A stretch of DNA of 64,000 bases from Crossiella sp. S99.2 (GTDB lineage: Bacteria > Actinomycetota > Actinomycetes > Mycobacteriales > Pseudonocardiaceae), in NCBI RefSeq assembly GCF_023094165.1, contig NZ_JALMDK010000004.1:496001-560000 (forward strand), in the 5' to 3' direction. Of the stretch, positions 50,547-58,836 are shown one piece after another; within the stretch, counting starts at the first letter, position 1; each line of letters opens with the position of its first letter. The notes beneath the pieces are model-generated. The model was not told the DNA's origin. It worked only from the letters and a program-made list of their open reading frames with translations, and searched no databases. The position numbers and the translations under genes are program-made.

Positions 50547-51292
50547 CGGCCCGCTCCGGCGGTGCGCAGGGCCTCGATCACGGCAGGCAGGTCCGGGTCG
50601 CGCAGTTCGCCGGCGAGGCGGCCGTCGGCCAGCAGCACCACCCGGTCGGCGTGCGCGGCGGCCACGGGGTCGTGGGTGACCATGACGACGGTCTGGCCGA
50701 ACTCACGCACGCAGTGGCGCAGGAAACGCAGCACCTCGGCGCCGGAGCGGGAGTCCAGGTTGCCGGTGGGCTCGTCGGCGAAGACCACCTCCGGCCGGGT
50801 CAGCAGGGCCCTGGCCAGCGCGACCCGCTGTTGCTGGCCGCCGGAGAGTTCGGCTGGCCGGTGCTGGAGACGGTCCGCGATACCCAATATCTCGGCAAGA
50901 CGCATATACAGTGCACGATCATATACCCGACCGGCGAGGCTCAGTGGCAGCAGGATGTTCTCCCGCGCGGTGAGCTGGGGCAGCAGGTTGAAGGACTGGA
51001 AGACGAAGCCGATCCGGTCCAGCCGGGTCTTGGTGAGCGCCTTGTCCGGGAGCCGGGTCAGGTCGGTGCCGCCGAGCAGGGCGGCCCCGGCGGTCGCGGT
51101 GTCCAGGCCGGCCAGGCAGTGCATGAGCGTGGACTTGCCGGAGCCGGAGGGCCCCATGATGGCGGTGAACGCGGCGCGGTCGAAGCCGACCGTCACCCCG
51201 TCCAGCGCGCGCACCGCGCCGGGGCCGCTGCCGTAGACCTTGACCAGGTCCACGGCGGCGACCGCGGCCGTCGCGAGAGCGGAGTTCGTCAT
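50543..51292 (-). CDS. ABC transporter ATPase (MacB/LolD type)
   Basis: The gene encodes 249 residues from ATG 51292 (GTG 51301 adds three). Walker A GPSGSGKSTL, Q-loop FVFQSFNLLP, signature LSGGQQQRVALARAL, Walker B VVFADEPTGNLDS and the H-loop in VMVTHDPVAAA are intact. The segment VYDRALYMRLAEILGIADRL is encoded by a locally AT-rich patch (50880-50940) unlike its surroundings. It works with the FtsX permease. Confidence 0.9.
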   Translation of the reverse strand: MTNSALATAAVAAVDLVKVYGSGPGAVRALDGVTVGFDRAAFTAIMGPSGSGKSTLMHCLAGLDTATAGAALLGGTDLTRLPDKALTKTRLDRIGFVFQSFNLLPQLTARENILLPLSLAGRVYDRALYMRLAEILGIADRLQHRPAELSGGQQQRVALARALLTRPEVVFADEPTGNLDSRSGAEVLRFLRHCVREFGQTVVMVTHDPVAAAHADRVVLLADGRLAGELRDPDLPAVIEALRTAGAGR

Positions 51293-51411
51293 GCCGGTCA
51301 CGATCTCCCCGGGCCGGGCGGGCGCGGATCTGTCCCGGGGCCGGTTCCCGGTCGGGTGGCTCTGACTTTTGGCCGATCTGCCCGCTCCGACCGGCGGATA
51401 GGCTGCCGGGC

Positions 51412-52560
51412 GTGATCGGGAACCGCTGGCTGCCGCTGCAGGTGCTGCTGTGGCTGGCGGGAGCGGCGGCGCTGGGTGCGCTGGGCCTGATCGACCTGGC
51501 CGGGCGCGCCTTCCGCTCCGGCGCGGGCTTCGGCCTGGACCTGGGCACCGCGATGACGGCCTGCGCGCTCGCGCTGGTGTGCTGCTGGCTCGGCCCGCGC
51601 ACCCTGGCGATCGCCGCGGGCGTGCTGGCGGTCGGCTCGGTCGTGCTGCGCTACACCGGGGAGCGGCTGCGGCTGCCGGACGCGCCGTTCAGCTTCGCCT
51701 ACAGCGCGGCCGTGCTGGTGCTGCTGGGCGTGCTGGCCTGGCGGGGTGCGGTGTGGTGGTCGGCGACCGCCTCGCTGCTACTGCTCGCCGCCCTGCTGAC
51801 CCAGCCCCTGGTCGCCGATCGCGGACTGGCCGCCGTGGTCGGCGCGATCGTGCTGGTGCTGGCCGCCGCGATCGCGCTCGGCGCCGGGGTGACCGCACGA
51901 CTGACGGCCCAGGCCAAGGCGCGGCAACTCGACCACGCCCGGCTGACCCAGCGCACCGAGTTCGCCAGGGACCTGCACGATTTCGTCGCCCACCACGTGA
52001 CCGCGATGGTGGTGCAGGCCAGGGGCGCGCTGGCGATCGCGGACAAGAAGCCCGAGCTGGTCGCGCCCGCACTGGAGCGGATCGCGGACACCGGGACGGA
52101 GGCGATGGAATCCTTGCACCGCATGGTCGGACTGCTGCGTGGCGAGGACGATCCGGCGCGCACCACCCCGATCGGCATGGGCGAGCTGCGGGCGCTGGTG
52201 GCGCGGTTCGGCGCGGCGGACGGGGTTCGGGCCACGCTGAGCGAGTCCGGCGCACTGGACGAACTGCCCGCCGAGGTCGCCTCCACCGCGCACCGGGTGG
52301 TGCTGGAGGCGCTGACCAACGTGCGCAAGCACGGCCAGGAGGTCGGCGCGGTGGACGTGCTGGTGCAGCGCAACGGAAACTGGGTGGTGGTGCGGATCGC
52401 CGACGACGGCCGGCCGCCACGTTCCAGTGGCCGCAACGGATTTGGGCTGCGCGGCCTGGGCGAACGAGCCGAGTCGATCGGTGGCACACTGCGCTCCGGG
52501 CCGGGCGCCGCGGGCGGCTGGGTGGTGGAGGCGAGACTGCCGGTGGGGACGGGCCGATGA
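51412..52560 (+). CDS. Sensor histidine kinase (HisKA_3 type)
   Basis: The gene encodes 382 residues from GTG 51412. About five hydrophobic helices fill residues ~8-165. The dimerisation/phospho-acceptor motif FARDLHDFVAHHVTAMVVQ carries His189. The ATP-binding domain shows VLEALTNVRKHG and NGFGLRGLGERAESIGG. It is a NarL-type two-component kinase with no large external sensor domain, so it likely senses within the membrane. It overlaps the response regulator by 4 nt and faces the ABC transporter divergently. Confidence 0.9.
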   Translation: MIGNRWLPLQVLLWLAGAAALGALGLIDLAGRAFRSGAGFGLDLGTAMTACALALVCCWLGPRTLAIAAGVLAVGSVVLRYTGERLRLPDAPFSFAYSAAVLVLLGVLAWRGAVWWSATASLLLLAALLTQPLVADRGLAAVVGAIVLVLAAAIALGAGVTARLTAQAKARQLDHARLTQRTEFARDLHDFVAHHVTAMVVQARGALAIADKKPELVAPALERIADTGTEAMESLHRMVGLLRGEDDPARTTPIGMGELRALVARFGAADGVRATLSESGALDELPAEVASTAHRVVLEALTNVRKHGQEVGAVDVLVQRNGNWVVVRIADDGRPPRSSGRNGFGLRGLGERAESIGGTLRSGPGAAGGWVVEARLPVGTGR

Positions 52561-53204
52561 CGATCCGGGTGCTGCTGGCCGACGACCAGGCGATGGTGCG
52601 CACCGGGTTCGGCATGATCCTGGCCGCCGAGGACGACATCGAGGTGGTCGGCGAGGCCGAGGACGGCGTGCGCGCGGTGGAACTGTGCCGCGAGCTGCGC
52701 CCGGACGTGGTGCTGATGGACATCCGGATGCCCCGGCTGGACGGCCTGGAGGCGTTGCGGCGGGTGACCGCGCCCGGGGTGGCGGATCCGCCGAAGGTCG
52801 TGGTGGTGACCACGTTCGAGGAGGATGCCTATGTGCGCCAGGCACTTCAGGACGGCGCGTGCGGATTCCTGGTGAAGACGGCCAGTTCCGCGTTGCTGGT
52901 GGAGGCGATCCGGGCGGCGGCCTCGGGTGAGGCGCTGGTCAGCCCGTCGATCACGGTGAAACTACTGCGCAAGCTGACCGGACCGGGCCCGCGTCCGGTC
53001 TCCGGCGGCGAGCTGTCCGAACGGGAACTGGACGTGGTGCGCGAGGTGGCCAGGGGCGCGACCAACGCGGAAATCGCGGCCGCCCTGCACATCGCGGTAG
53101 GCACGGTGAAAACCCACCTCACCAGCATCCAGCACAAACTGCCCGCCCGGAACCGGGTGGAAATCGCCGCCTGGGCCTGGTCGTCACACCTAGTCGGCCA
53201 TTAG
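52557..53204 (+). CDS. NarL/FixJ-family response regulator
   Basis: The gene encodes 215 residues, starting in ATGA overlap with the kinase. The receiver domain has Asp9-Asp10 in LLADDQAM, phospho-acceptor Asp55 in VVLMDIRMPRLDG and Lys in FLVKTAS. The LuxR-type HTH is at residues ~150-210 with LSERELDVVREVARGATNAE and GTVKTHLTSI. It probably controls the adjacent ABC transporter operon. Transcription of the kinase pair and transporter is divergent across 119 nt. Confidence 0.9.
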   Translation: MTIRVLLADDQAMVRTGFGMILAAEDDIEVVGEAEDGVRAVELCRELRPDVVLMDIRMPRLDGLEALRRVTAPGVADPPKVVVVTTFEEDAYVRQALQDGACGFLVKTASSALLVEAIRAAASGEALVSPSITVKLLRKLTGPGPRPVSGGELSERELDVVREVARGATNAEIAAALHIAVGTVKTHLTSIQHKLPARNRVEIAAWAWSSHLVGH

Positions 53205-53344
53205 TCGTACCCCGAACCGACCCAAAGTCGGATTCCCCACCCCCACCCACCCGGCAGCCTGAAGTGGACACACCCCAACCGTCCACTGTGGAGGCTCCCC
53301 GTGTCCCGCTGCCCCGCCCTGGTATCCACTCCTTGTCCGGCGAG

Positions 53345-53397
53345 TTGGGCCAACTGGTACGCCAGTTTTGCCCAAGCGGACGTACCAGTTGGCCCAA
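53345..53397. repeat. 17-bp perfect inverted repeat, same family as the 47967 array
   Basis: TTGGGCCAACTGGTACG at 53345-53361 and its exact inverse at 53381-53397 flank a 19-nt loop that carries another partial unit. The sequence matches the units at 48031-48063 (GTTGGCCGAACTGGTACGCC) at 19 of 22 positions. It lies between convergent genes (response regulator and the small membrane protein), like the first array. Confidence 0.75.
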
Positions 53398-53415
53398 GTC
53401 GTACGAAGGCAGTGC

Positions 53416-53685
53416 TCACTCCACCTCGCGCAGGATCCGCTCCACCGAGGCGAGCCGGGTCTGCAGCTCGGCGAGCTGGGCCCTGGCCTCGGTCAGTTCG
53501 CGGGCGGTGTCCTCCTGCGCGGCCACCGCGCGGGCGGCCAGTTCCTGGTACGCCTGTTCGCGGGCGGCGCTGGCCTTGGCCCGCACCGAGATGAAGCTCT
53601 GCCAGATGATCACGGTCAGTACCACGGTGATCAGCGTGAAGACACCGAACACGCCGACGAGTTCCTGCCAGGCACGGACGCCCAT
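53416..53685 (-). CDS. Small membrane-anchored coiled-coil protein
   Basis: The gene encodes 89 residues. An N-terminal helix (LVGVFGVFTLITVVLTVIIW) spans the membrane. Then comes a long charged coiled coil, RAKASAAREQAYQELAARA and ARAQLAELQTRLASVERIL. It follows the ArsR-like gene by 3 nt and was probably co-transcribed with it. No named family is recognised. It may be a partner that presents or senses membrane stress for the regulator. Confidence 0.6.
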   Translation of the reverse strand: MGVRAWQELVGVFGVFTLITVVLTVIIWQSFISVRAKASAAREQAYQELAARAVAAQEDTARELTEARAQLAELQTRLASVERILREVE

Positions 53686-53688
53686 GGG

Positions 53689-54018
53689 TCAGTCTTCCTG
53701 TTCTTCCGGTGTGCTGAGGGTGCGCGCGGCCGCCACGACCGTGGCCGGGGTCAGCTCGTAGGCGAACGGGGTCACCTCGTAGAACTTCATCGCCTTGCCG
53801 TCCTCCGACAACTCCAACTGAGCGGTCACCAGGCCGGCCGCCTCCAGCTTGCGCAGGTGCACCTGGAGCAACGCCCGGCTGAGGCCGAGTTCACGGGCCA
53901 GCGCGCTGACGTACTGGCGCTGTCCGGACAGCGCCGCGACCACCCGCAGCCGGTGCGGATTGGCCAGCGTCGCCAGCACCCGCACGAGGTCGTCCCCCGT
54001 GGGCGTCTTCCTGGTCAT
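53689..54018 (-). CDS. ArsR-like winged-helix regulator
   Basis: The gene encodes 109 residues from ATG 54018. The HTH reads LATLANPHRLRVVAALS, then YVSALARELGLSRALLQVHLRKLEAAG, the ArsR/winged-helix pattern. The C-terminal wing includes YEVTPFAYELTP. No clear metal-binding Cys is present. It is followed by the small coiled-coil protein. The MMPL gene lies upstream with a 28-nt gap, and both share a GCAA(R)GTTAG motif in their leaders, suggesting joint control. Confidence 0.8.
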   Translation of the reverse strand: MTRKTPTGDDLVRVLATLANPHRLRVVAALSGQRQYVSALARELGLSRALLQVHLRKLEAAGLVTAQLELSEDGKAMKFYEVTPFAYELTPATVVAAARTLSTPEEQED

Positions 54019-54040
54019 CGCGGCACCCGGCACATGGTCA

Positions 54041-54050
54041 GCAAGGTTAG
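54041..54050. promoter_or_regulatory. GCAAGGTTAG motif upstream of the ArsR-like gene
   Basis: GCAAGGTTAG lies 23-32 nt upstream of the ArsR-like ATG, partly inside the end of the MMPL gene. A similar word, GCAAAAGTTAG, lies at 56290-56300 in front of the MMPL gene. The recurrence at both control points suggests a shared operator. Confidence 0.35.
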
Positions 54051-56260
54051 GCGGTGACCCGCGGGCCCCGCACGCGACGGTCGGTCCCGGCCCGGCTGGC
54101 ACGGAAACCCGGCAGCCGCCAGGCACGTTCGCCGAGCAACGACAGCGCGGCGGGCACCAGCACACCACGGACCAGGGTCGCGTCCAGCAGCACCGCCACG
54201 GCGAGGCCCACCCCGAGCATCTTGTTCTCAATGGAGGTGAGAGTGACGAACACGGCGAACACCAGGGTCATGATGACCGCGGCGCTGGTGACCACGCCCG
54301 CGCTCGCGCCGAGGCCGCTGACCACGGCTTCGCGGGCGGGCAGGCCGTCGGTCCAGCGTTCGCGGATCCGGCTGAGGATGAAGATGTGGTAGTCCATGCT
54401 CAGTCCGAACAGGACCACGAACATGAACAACGGCAACCAGCCCATCACCCCGCCGTAGGGGGTGAAACCCAGCAGGCCGCTGAGGTTGCCGTACTGGAAG
54501 ATCCAGGTGATCACGCCGTAGGCCGCGCCGATGGAGAGCAGGTTCAGCGCGATCGACACCAGTGGCACGGTGATCGAGCGGAACACGAAGATCAGCACCA
54601 CGAAGGACAACAGCAGCACGAAGGCGAACACCAATGGCGTGCGGTCCCGCAGCTGGTTGGTGAAGTCGTAGGTCTGCGCGGTCTTGCCGGACACGGCCGC
54701 GTCCAGCTGGGCGAAACCGCCAAAGGCCGCGGGGATCGCCTTGTGCCGCAGGTGTTCCAGCGCGCGCACCGAGGTGTCGTCGGTGCCGGAGCCGGCCAGT
54801 GGCATCCGGACCACCAGCGCGGTGCCCACCCGGTCGCTGGTGACCGGTTCGGCCAGCAGCCCGCCGCTCTCCCTGACCTGCGTACGCAGCCGGTCCACCA
54901 CCGCGCTGCTCAGCATTCCGTCCACTCTGGACTGATCGCGCTGCCAGATCACCACCCTGGCCGGGGTGGGCGCACCGGGAAACGCCTCCTGCATGCGGAT
55001 CGCCGCGTCCACCTGGGCGACGCTGCGCGGCAGGCTGTTCACCGCCGCGGCGTCCTGGAGTTTCATGTCCAGCGCGGGCACCGCCAGTGCCAGCAACGCC
55101 AGCACCGCCGCCCCGCCCCACACCAGTGGCCGCCGGGCCACCCGGCGGGCGACCCCGGACCAGATCCGAGACTCTCGCGCCGCGGTCCGGCCCTTGCCCA
55201 GCCAGGGGATCCGGCCCTTGTCCACCCGGTGCCGCAGGACGGCCAGGATCGCGGGCAGCACGGTCACCGAGGCGATCATGGCCAGGCCGACCACCACGGT
55301 CATGCCGATCGCGCCGCCGGTGAACACGCCGAGTCCGGTCAGCACCAGCCCGACCAGGGACAGCATCACGGTGAGGCCGGAGAACAGCACCACGTGCCCG
55401 GAGGTGCGGGCGGTGGTGCGCAACGCGGTCTCATCGTCCACTCCGGACTGTCGTTCCTCGCGGTAGCGGCGCAGGTAGAACAGCGAGTAGTCGATACCGA
55501 CGGCCACCCCGATCAGCAGGATCAGCGCCGAGCCCGCGCTGTTGATGGCGACCACCTTGCCGATCACCGACAGCAGGGTGAAGGTGGCGATCAGCGTGGT
55601 CGCGGTGAGCAGCACCGGGATGCCGGCAGCGACCACCGCGCCGAACACGATCAGCAGGATGATCAGCACCAGCGGCAACGACAACAGGTGCGACCGGGCC
55701 AGGTCGGCCTTGATCGCCTCGTCCACCGCGCCGGACAGGCTGCGGTCCCCGGCCTGGGCCAGCCGCACCTCGGGATGCCGGGCCGCGACGGTGGCGACCG
55801 CGTTGGTGGCAAAACTGAAGTGCTCATTGAGTTTTTCCACCGGCCAGGCCAGCCGGAAGGTCACCAGACCGGACCGACCGTCGGCGGAGACGTGCGGCGA
55901 ACCGAGTTCCGGCCGCGAACCGGGTTCCAGCGGCGAGCCGATGCCGGTGACCGCGTCCGGCCGCCGTTTCAGCTCGGCGATCAGGTCCTCGGCGGCGGCG
56001 AGCAGCTCCGGGCTGTTCCCGAAGTGCCTGCCCGGTGCGCGGGCCTGCACCAGGACCTTCTCCTCCACCGGCAGGTACTCGCGCTGATTGTCCAGAATGG
56101 ACTGCGCCCGGCCGGTGTCCCCCGGATCCTCATTACGCGCGTCCGGTCCGGTGACCAGCACACTCGCCAGAAACGCGAGCAGCACCAGCCCCAGCCAGCC
56201 CAGGATCGCCGTCCGGCGATGCCGTGCGGACCAGGCCGCGATCCGATCGGTCAGCGTCAT
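54047..56260 (-). CDS. MMPL-family membrane transporter
   Basis: The gene encodes 737 residues. ATG 56260 follows GGGGAG at 7 nt. It has 12 membrane helices in two halves, each with a large external loop. The conserved functional motifs are the ALILLIGVAVGIDYSLFYLR segment in the first half and GLSMDYHIFILSRIRER in the second, carrying the Asp-Tyr pair essential for proton coupling. MMPL proteins export lipids or drugs. The ArsR-like regulator is downstream and shares a motif in its leader, so it probably represses this gene. Confidence 0.9.
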   Translation of the reverse strand: MTLTDRIAAWSARHRRTAILGWLGLVLLAFLASVLVTGPDARNEDPGDTGRAQSILDNQREYLPVEEKVLVQARAPGRHFGNSPELLAAAEDLIAELKRRPDAVTGIGSPLEPGSRPELGSPHVSADGRSGLVTFRLAWPVEKLNEHFSFATNAVATVAARHPEVRLAQAGDRSLSGAVDEAIKADLARSHLLSLPLVLIILLIVFGAVVAAGIPVLLTATTLIATFTLLSVIGKVVAINSAGSALILLIGVAVGIDYSLFYLRRYREERQSGVDDETALRTTARTSGHVVLFSGLTVMLSLVGLVLTGLGVFTGGAIGMTVVVGLAMIASVTVLPAILAVLRHRVDKGRIPWLGKGRTAARESRIWSGVARRVARRPLVWGGAAVLALLALAVPALDMKLQDAAAVNSLPRSVAQVDAAIRMQEAFPGAPTPARVVIWQRDQSRVDGMLSSAVVDRLRTQVRESGGLLAEPVTSDRVGTALVVRMPLAGSGTDDTSVRALEHLRHKAIPAAFGGFAQLDAAVSGKTAQTYDFTNQLRDRTPLVFAFVLLLSFVVLIFVFRSITVPLVSIALNLLSIGAAYGVITWIFQYGNLSGLLGFTPYGGVMGWLPLFMFVVLFGLSMDYHIFILSRIRERWTDGLPAREAVVSGLGASAGVVTSAAVIMTLVFAVFVTLTSIENKMLGVGLAVAVLLDATLVRGVLVPAALSLLGERAWRLPGFRASRAGTDRRVRGPRVTA

Positions 56261-56281
56261 GCCACAACTCCCCAGTTCGAT

Positions 56282-56305
56282 ACCTGCAAGCAAAAGTTAG
56301 CAGGT
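56282..56305. promoter_or_regulatory. Inverted repeat ACCTGC...GCAGGT in the MMPL leader
   Basis: ACCTGC at 56282-56287 and GCAGGT at 56300-56305 flank the GCAAAAGTTA word. It lies 22-45 nt upstream of the MMPL ATG, between the divergent MMPL and WXG-like genes. It could be the site of the ArsR-like regulator. Confidence 0.4.
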
Positions 56306-56423
56306 GCCATGTCGGGTTGTCACCCAGAGAACCCGGTCATCTCATTGGGCGACCTCCGGACCGGTTTCCGGCTGGCCAGACCTACCGTGGTGGCAGCGAG
56401 CACATCCGAGGGGGGCCTTGGCA

Positions 56424-56726
56424 GTGACGGACAATCGCATCGCCGCGAGCGCGGACACCCTGGCCAGGACGGGCCGGGCACTGGTCGACACCGCCGACGC
56501 CGCGCATCGCCGGATCCGCGGTCACAGCGGCGCCCAGGACGGCGACGAGGCGGCCAACACCTCCTTCGCACTGGCCCAGGCGCTGTCCCAGTGCGAGAAC
56601 ACCTGGACCCGCACGCTCACCGGCCTGGCCACCAAGCTCGCCGTGGCCGGCGACACCCTGGAGTTGAACGCCAAGACCTACGCCGAGGCCGAGGAGGCCG
56701 CCCGGAGCGCGGTGACCCCGAGATGA
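56424..56726 (+). CDS. WXG100-like small helical protein
   Basis: The gene encodes 100 residues from GTG 56424, preceded by GAGGGGGGCC. It is almost fully helical, with TSFALAQALSQCENTWTRTL in the middle and no membrane segment. It has the length and helix-turn-helix hairpin feel of WXG100/ESAT-6 proteins, but the WXG triplet itself is not present. It overlaps the DUF1023 gene by 4 nt, a pairing often seen with type VII secretion substrates in actinomycetes. Confidence 0.65.
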   Translation: MTDNRIAASADTLARTGRALVDTADAAHRRIRGHSGAQDGDEAANTSFALAQALSQCENTWTRTLTGLATKLAVAGDTLELNAKTYAEAEEAARSAVTPR

Positions 56727-58342
56727 CCACGGTGGAGGAACTGCGCGACGCCGAACCCACGGTCTTCACCAGGGCCGCCCAGCGCTGGCAGGACCTGGCC
56801 GCCGACCTGACCACCCGGGCCACCGAGGTGACCCGGCACCTGCGCGCGCTGTCTGCCTGGCGCGGCGCCGCGGCCGAAGCCGCCCGGACCCAGATCACCG
56901 GCCACCACGCCAGGCTCAGCACCCTGTCCGAAGCCCTGACCCGCATCCCGCCGGTGCTCCGCGAGGCGGGCGAGCACCTGACCCGCCTGCAAACCAGCCT
57001 GCGCACGGCCCTGGGCACCGCCCACCAGCACAACCTCCGGGTGGCCAGCGACGGCCAGGTGACCGACGACGCGGTGGCCATCGCCAAACCCCCACCACCC
57101 GGCGCCGCCACCAAGGCCCAGCTCTGCGCGACCCTGACCACCGCCCTGCGCGACACCCTGCGCACCGCGGGCTCGGTCGACGCCGAAGCCGCCGCGGCCC
57201 TGCGCCGCCTCACTCAGGACGCCACCGGCGTCACCCCGGGCCAGGACTTCGCGGTCTGCACCACGCTCACCGCCGCCGTCCCGGCCCACGGCACCGCCCC
57301 CGCCCAGGTGAAACAGTGGTGGGACAGCCTGTCCATCGCCGACCGGGAAACCCTGCTGGCCACCGACGGCGCCCGCATCGGCGCCCTGGACGGCATTCCC
57401 GCGGCGGTCCGGGACCGGGCGAACCGCGTGGTCCTGGCCGGAGTCCAGGCCGCCCTGGCCGAGGAACACACCCGGCTGCAGGCGAAATCCGGCCGCACCC
57501 CGGAGGACGACCAGCGCCTGACCGACCTGGACGGCAAGCTGAAGGGTGTGCACGCGATCGCGGAGCGACTGAACCTCCCGCCCAGCCGGGAACGGCAACA
57601 GGCGTTCCTGCTGGGCCTCAACGCCGATGGCAATGGCCGCGCCATCGTGGCAATGGGCAACCCCGACACCGCCACCAACGTGGCCACCCTGGTGCCCGGC
57701 ACCAAGTCCAGCCTGAGCGGTGGCACCAGCTACCTGGAGCACGCCGACGCCATGGCCGAGGCCGCCCGGAAGCAAGGCTCGCCCTCGACCGCGGTGATCA
57801 GCTGGGTGGGTTATGACGCGCCGCAAAGCGTGGCCGCGGCCGCCAACGAGGACTACGCGACCAACGCCAAGCAGGACCTGGCCAGGTTCCAGGAGGGCCT
57901 GCGCGCCACCCACGAGGGTCAGCCTTCGCACAACACCGTCGTCGGACACAGTTACGGCTCCACCGTGGTGGGGCACACCGCGCGCGACCTGACGATCCAG
58001 GCCGACGAGGTGGTGTTCATCGGCAGTCCCGGGGTCGGCGTCCATCAGGCTAGCGAGCTGAACCTCCCGCCTGAGCGGGTGCATTCCAGCACCGCCCAGC
58101 ACGACGTCATCAAGTACACGAACATCAACCTGGGCCTGGACCGCGACGTCCTGCCGCTGGACCCGCTCGGCCCCGATCCCACGGACAAACGGTTCGGCGG
58201 CAACACCTTCACCTCCGATCCCGGCACTGAGGGCTGGCTGCCCGGCGGGCTCAGCGAGGCCGCGCACAACGAGTACTGGGCCGAGAACAGCAGGTCGCTG
58301 AAGAACATGGGGAAGATCATTGCGGGTCGGCCGACCGACTAG
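56723..58342 (+). CDS. Alpha/beta hydrolase (DUF1023 type), possible secreted effector
   Basis: The gene encodes 539 residues with an ATGA overlap. The N-terminal ~130 residues are helical with a WRGAAAEAARTQI segment reminiscent of WXG proteins. The C-terminal hydrolase starts near residue 290, with AVISWVGYDAPQSVA and the nucleophile motif VVGHSYGSTVVGH (near residue 409), an FIGSPGVGV strand, and a late His (AHNEYW). Members are proposed T7SS-associated hydrolases. The next gene starts inside its end. Confidence 0.8.
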   Translation: MTTVEELRDAEPTVFTRAAQRWQDLAADLTTRATEVTRHLRALSAWRGAAAEAARTQITGHHARLSTLSEALTRIPPVLREAGEHLTRLQTSLRTALGTAHQHNLRVASDGQVTDDAVAIAKPPPPGAATKAQLCATLTTALRDTLRTAGSVDAEAAAALRRLTQDATGVTPGQDFAVCTTLTAAVPAHGTAPAQVKQWWDSLSIADRETLLATDGARIGALDGIPAAVRDRANRVVLAGVQAALAEEHTRLQAKSGRTPEDDQRLTDLDGKLKGVHAIAERLNLPPSRERQQAFLLGLNADGNGRAIVAMGNPDTATNVATLVPGTKSSLSGGTSYLEHADAMAEAARKQGSPSTAVISWVGYDAPQSVAAAANEDYATNAKQDLARFQEGLRATHEGQPSHNTVVGHSYGSTVVGHTARDLTIQADEVVFIGSPGVGVHQASELNLPPERVHSSTAQHDVIKYTNINLGLDRDVLPLDPLGPDPTDKRFGGNTFTSDPGTEGWLPGGLSEAAHNEYWAENSRSLKNMGKIIAGRPTD

Positions 58343-58832
58343 GCGACTGGTCGTCATCCTCAGCGCGGTCGCCGTGTTGATCGCGGTGGGTGTGTTCGGC
58401 TACCTACGGACGGGGAGAGGGATGCAGCCCACCATCACCGCGCAGCAGGCGGCCGAGCGGGTCGAGGAGCACGTCCGCCAGGCCCTCACCCAGCTCCCGC
58501 CGGAGACGCGGACGGAGCGGATCTCGCTGAAGTCGAACAGCCCCTGCGATGTGCCTTCGGACAACGGGCCGCCGGGCCGGGTGCAGGTGTCCAACAGCTA
58601 CCAGCTGCACGGGCTCGACCCCGCGCAGTTCACCCGCTACTTCGACACCCTCAAGAACTACTGGACCGGCAACAACCACACCGTGCTCAACGACGACCGG
58701 CCCAAGGACTGGTTCCTCTGGGTGCAGCACAACGGCGACGCCTTCCGGATCACCCTCCAGGGCAATCACCTTGGCGAGTTGTATCTCGGTGCGACGTCGC
58801 CGTGCATCTGGCCGGATGGACAACCGAAGTAG
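58320..58832 (+). CDS. Hypothetical membrane-anchored protein after the DUF1023 gene
   Basis: The gene encodes 170 residues. It starts at a TTG (58320) with GGGGAAG just upstream, overlapping the hydrolase by 23 nt. A basic leader (RVGRPTRR) and one membrane helix, LVVILSAVAVLIAVGVFGYL, are followed by a soluble domain. In it a Cys pair (PCDVPSDNGPPG and ATSPCIWPDG) probably forms a disulphide. The pattern is an exported protein often linked to WXG-type effectors. It may be a partner or immunity-type protein; function is unknown. Confidence 0.65.
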   Translation: MRVGRPTRRLVVILSAVAVLIAVGVFGYLRTGRGMQPTITAQQAAERVEEHVRQALTQLPPETRTERISLKSNSPCDVPSDNGPPGRVQVSNSYQLHGLDPAQFTRYFDTLKNYWTGNNHTVLNDDRPKDWFLWVQHNGDAFRITLQGNHLGELYLGATSPCIWPDGQPK

Positions 58833-58836
58833 CGGA

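Noticed and set aside
53849..58342. A 1497-codon open frame on the plus strand across the MMPL gene
   Set aside because: Its first two thirds are antisense to the MMPL gene and give Gln/Arg/His-rich nonsense; only the part from 56723 is a real gene in that frame.
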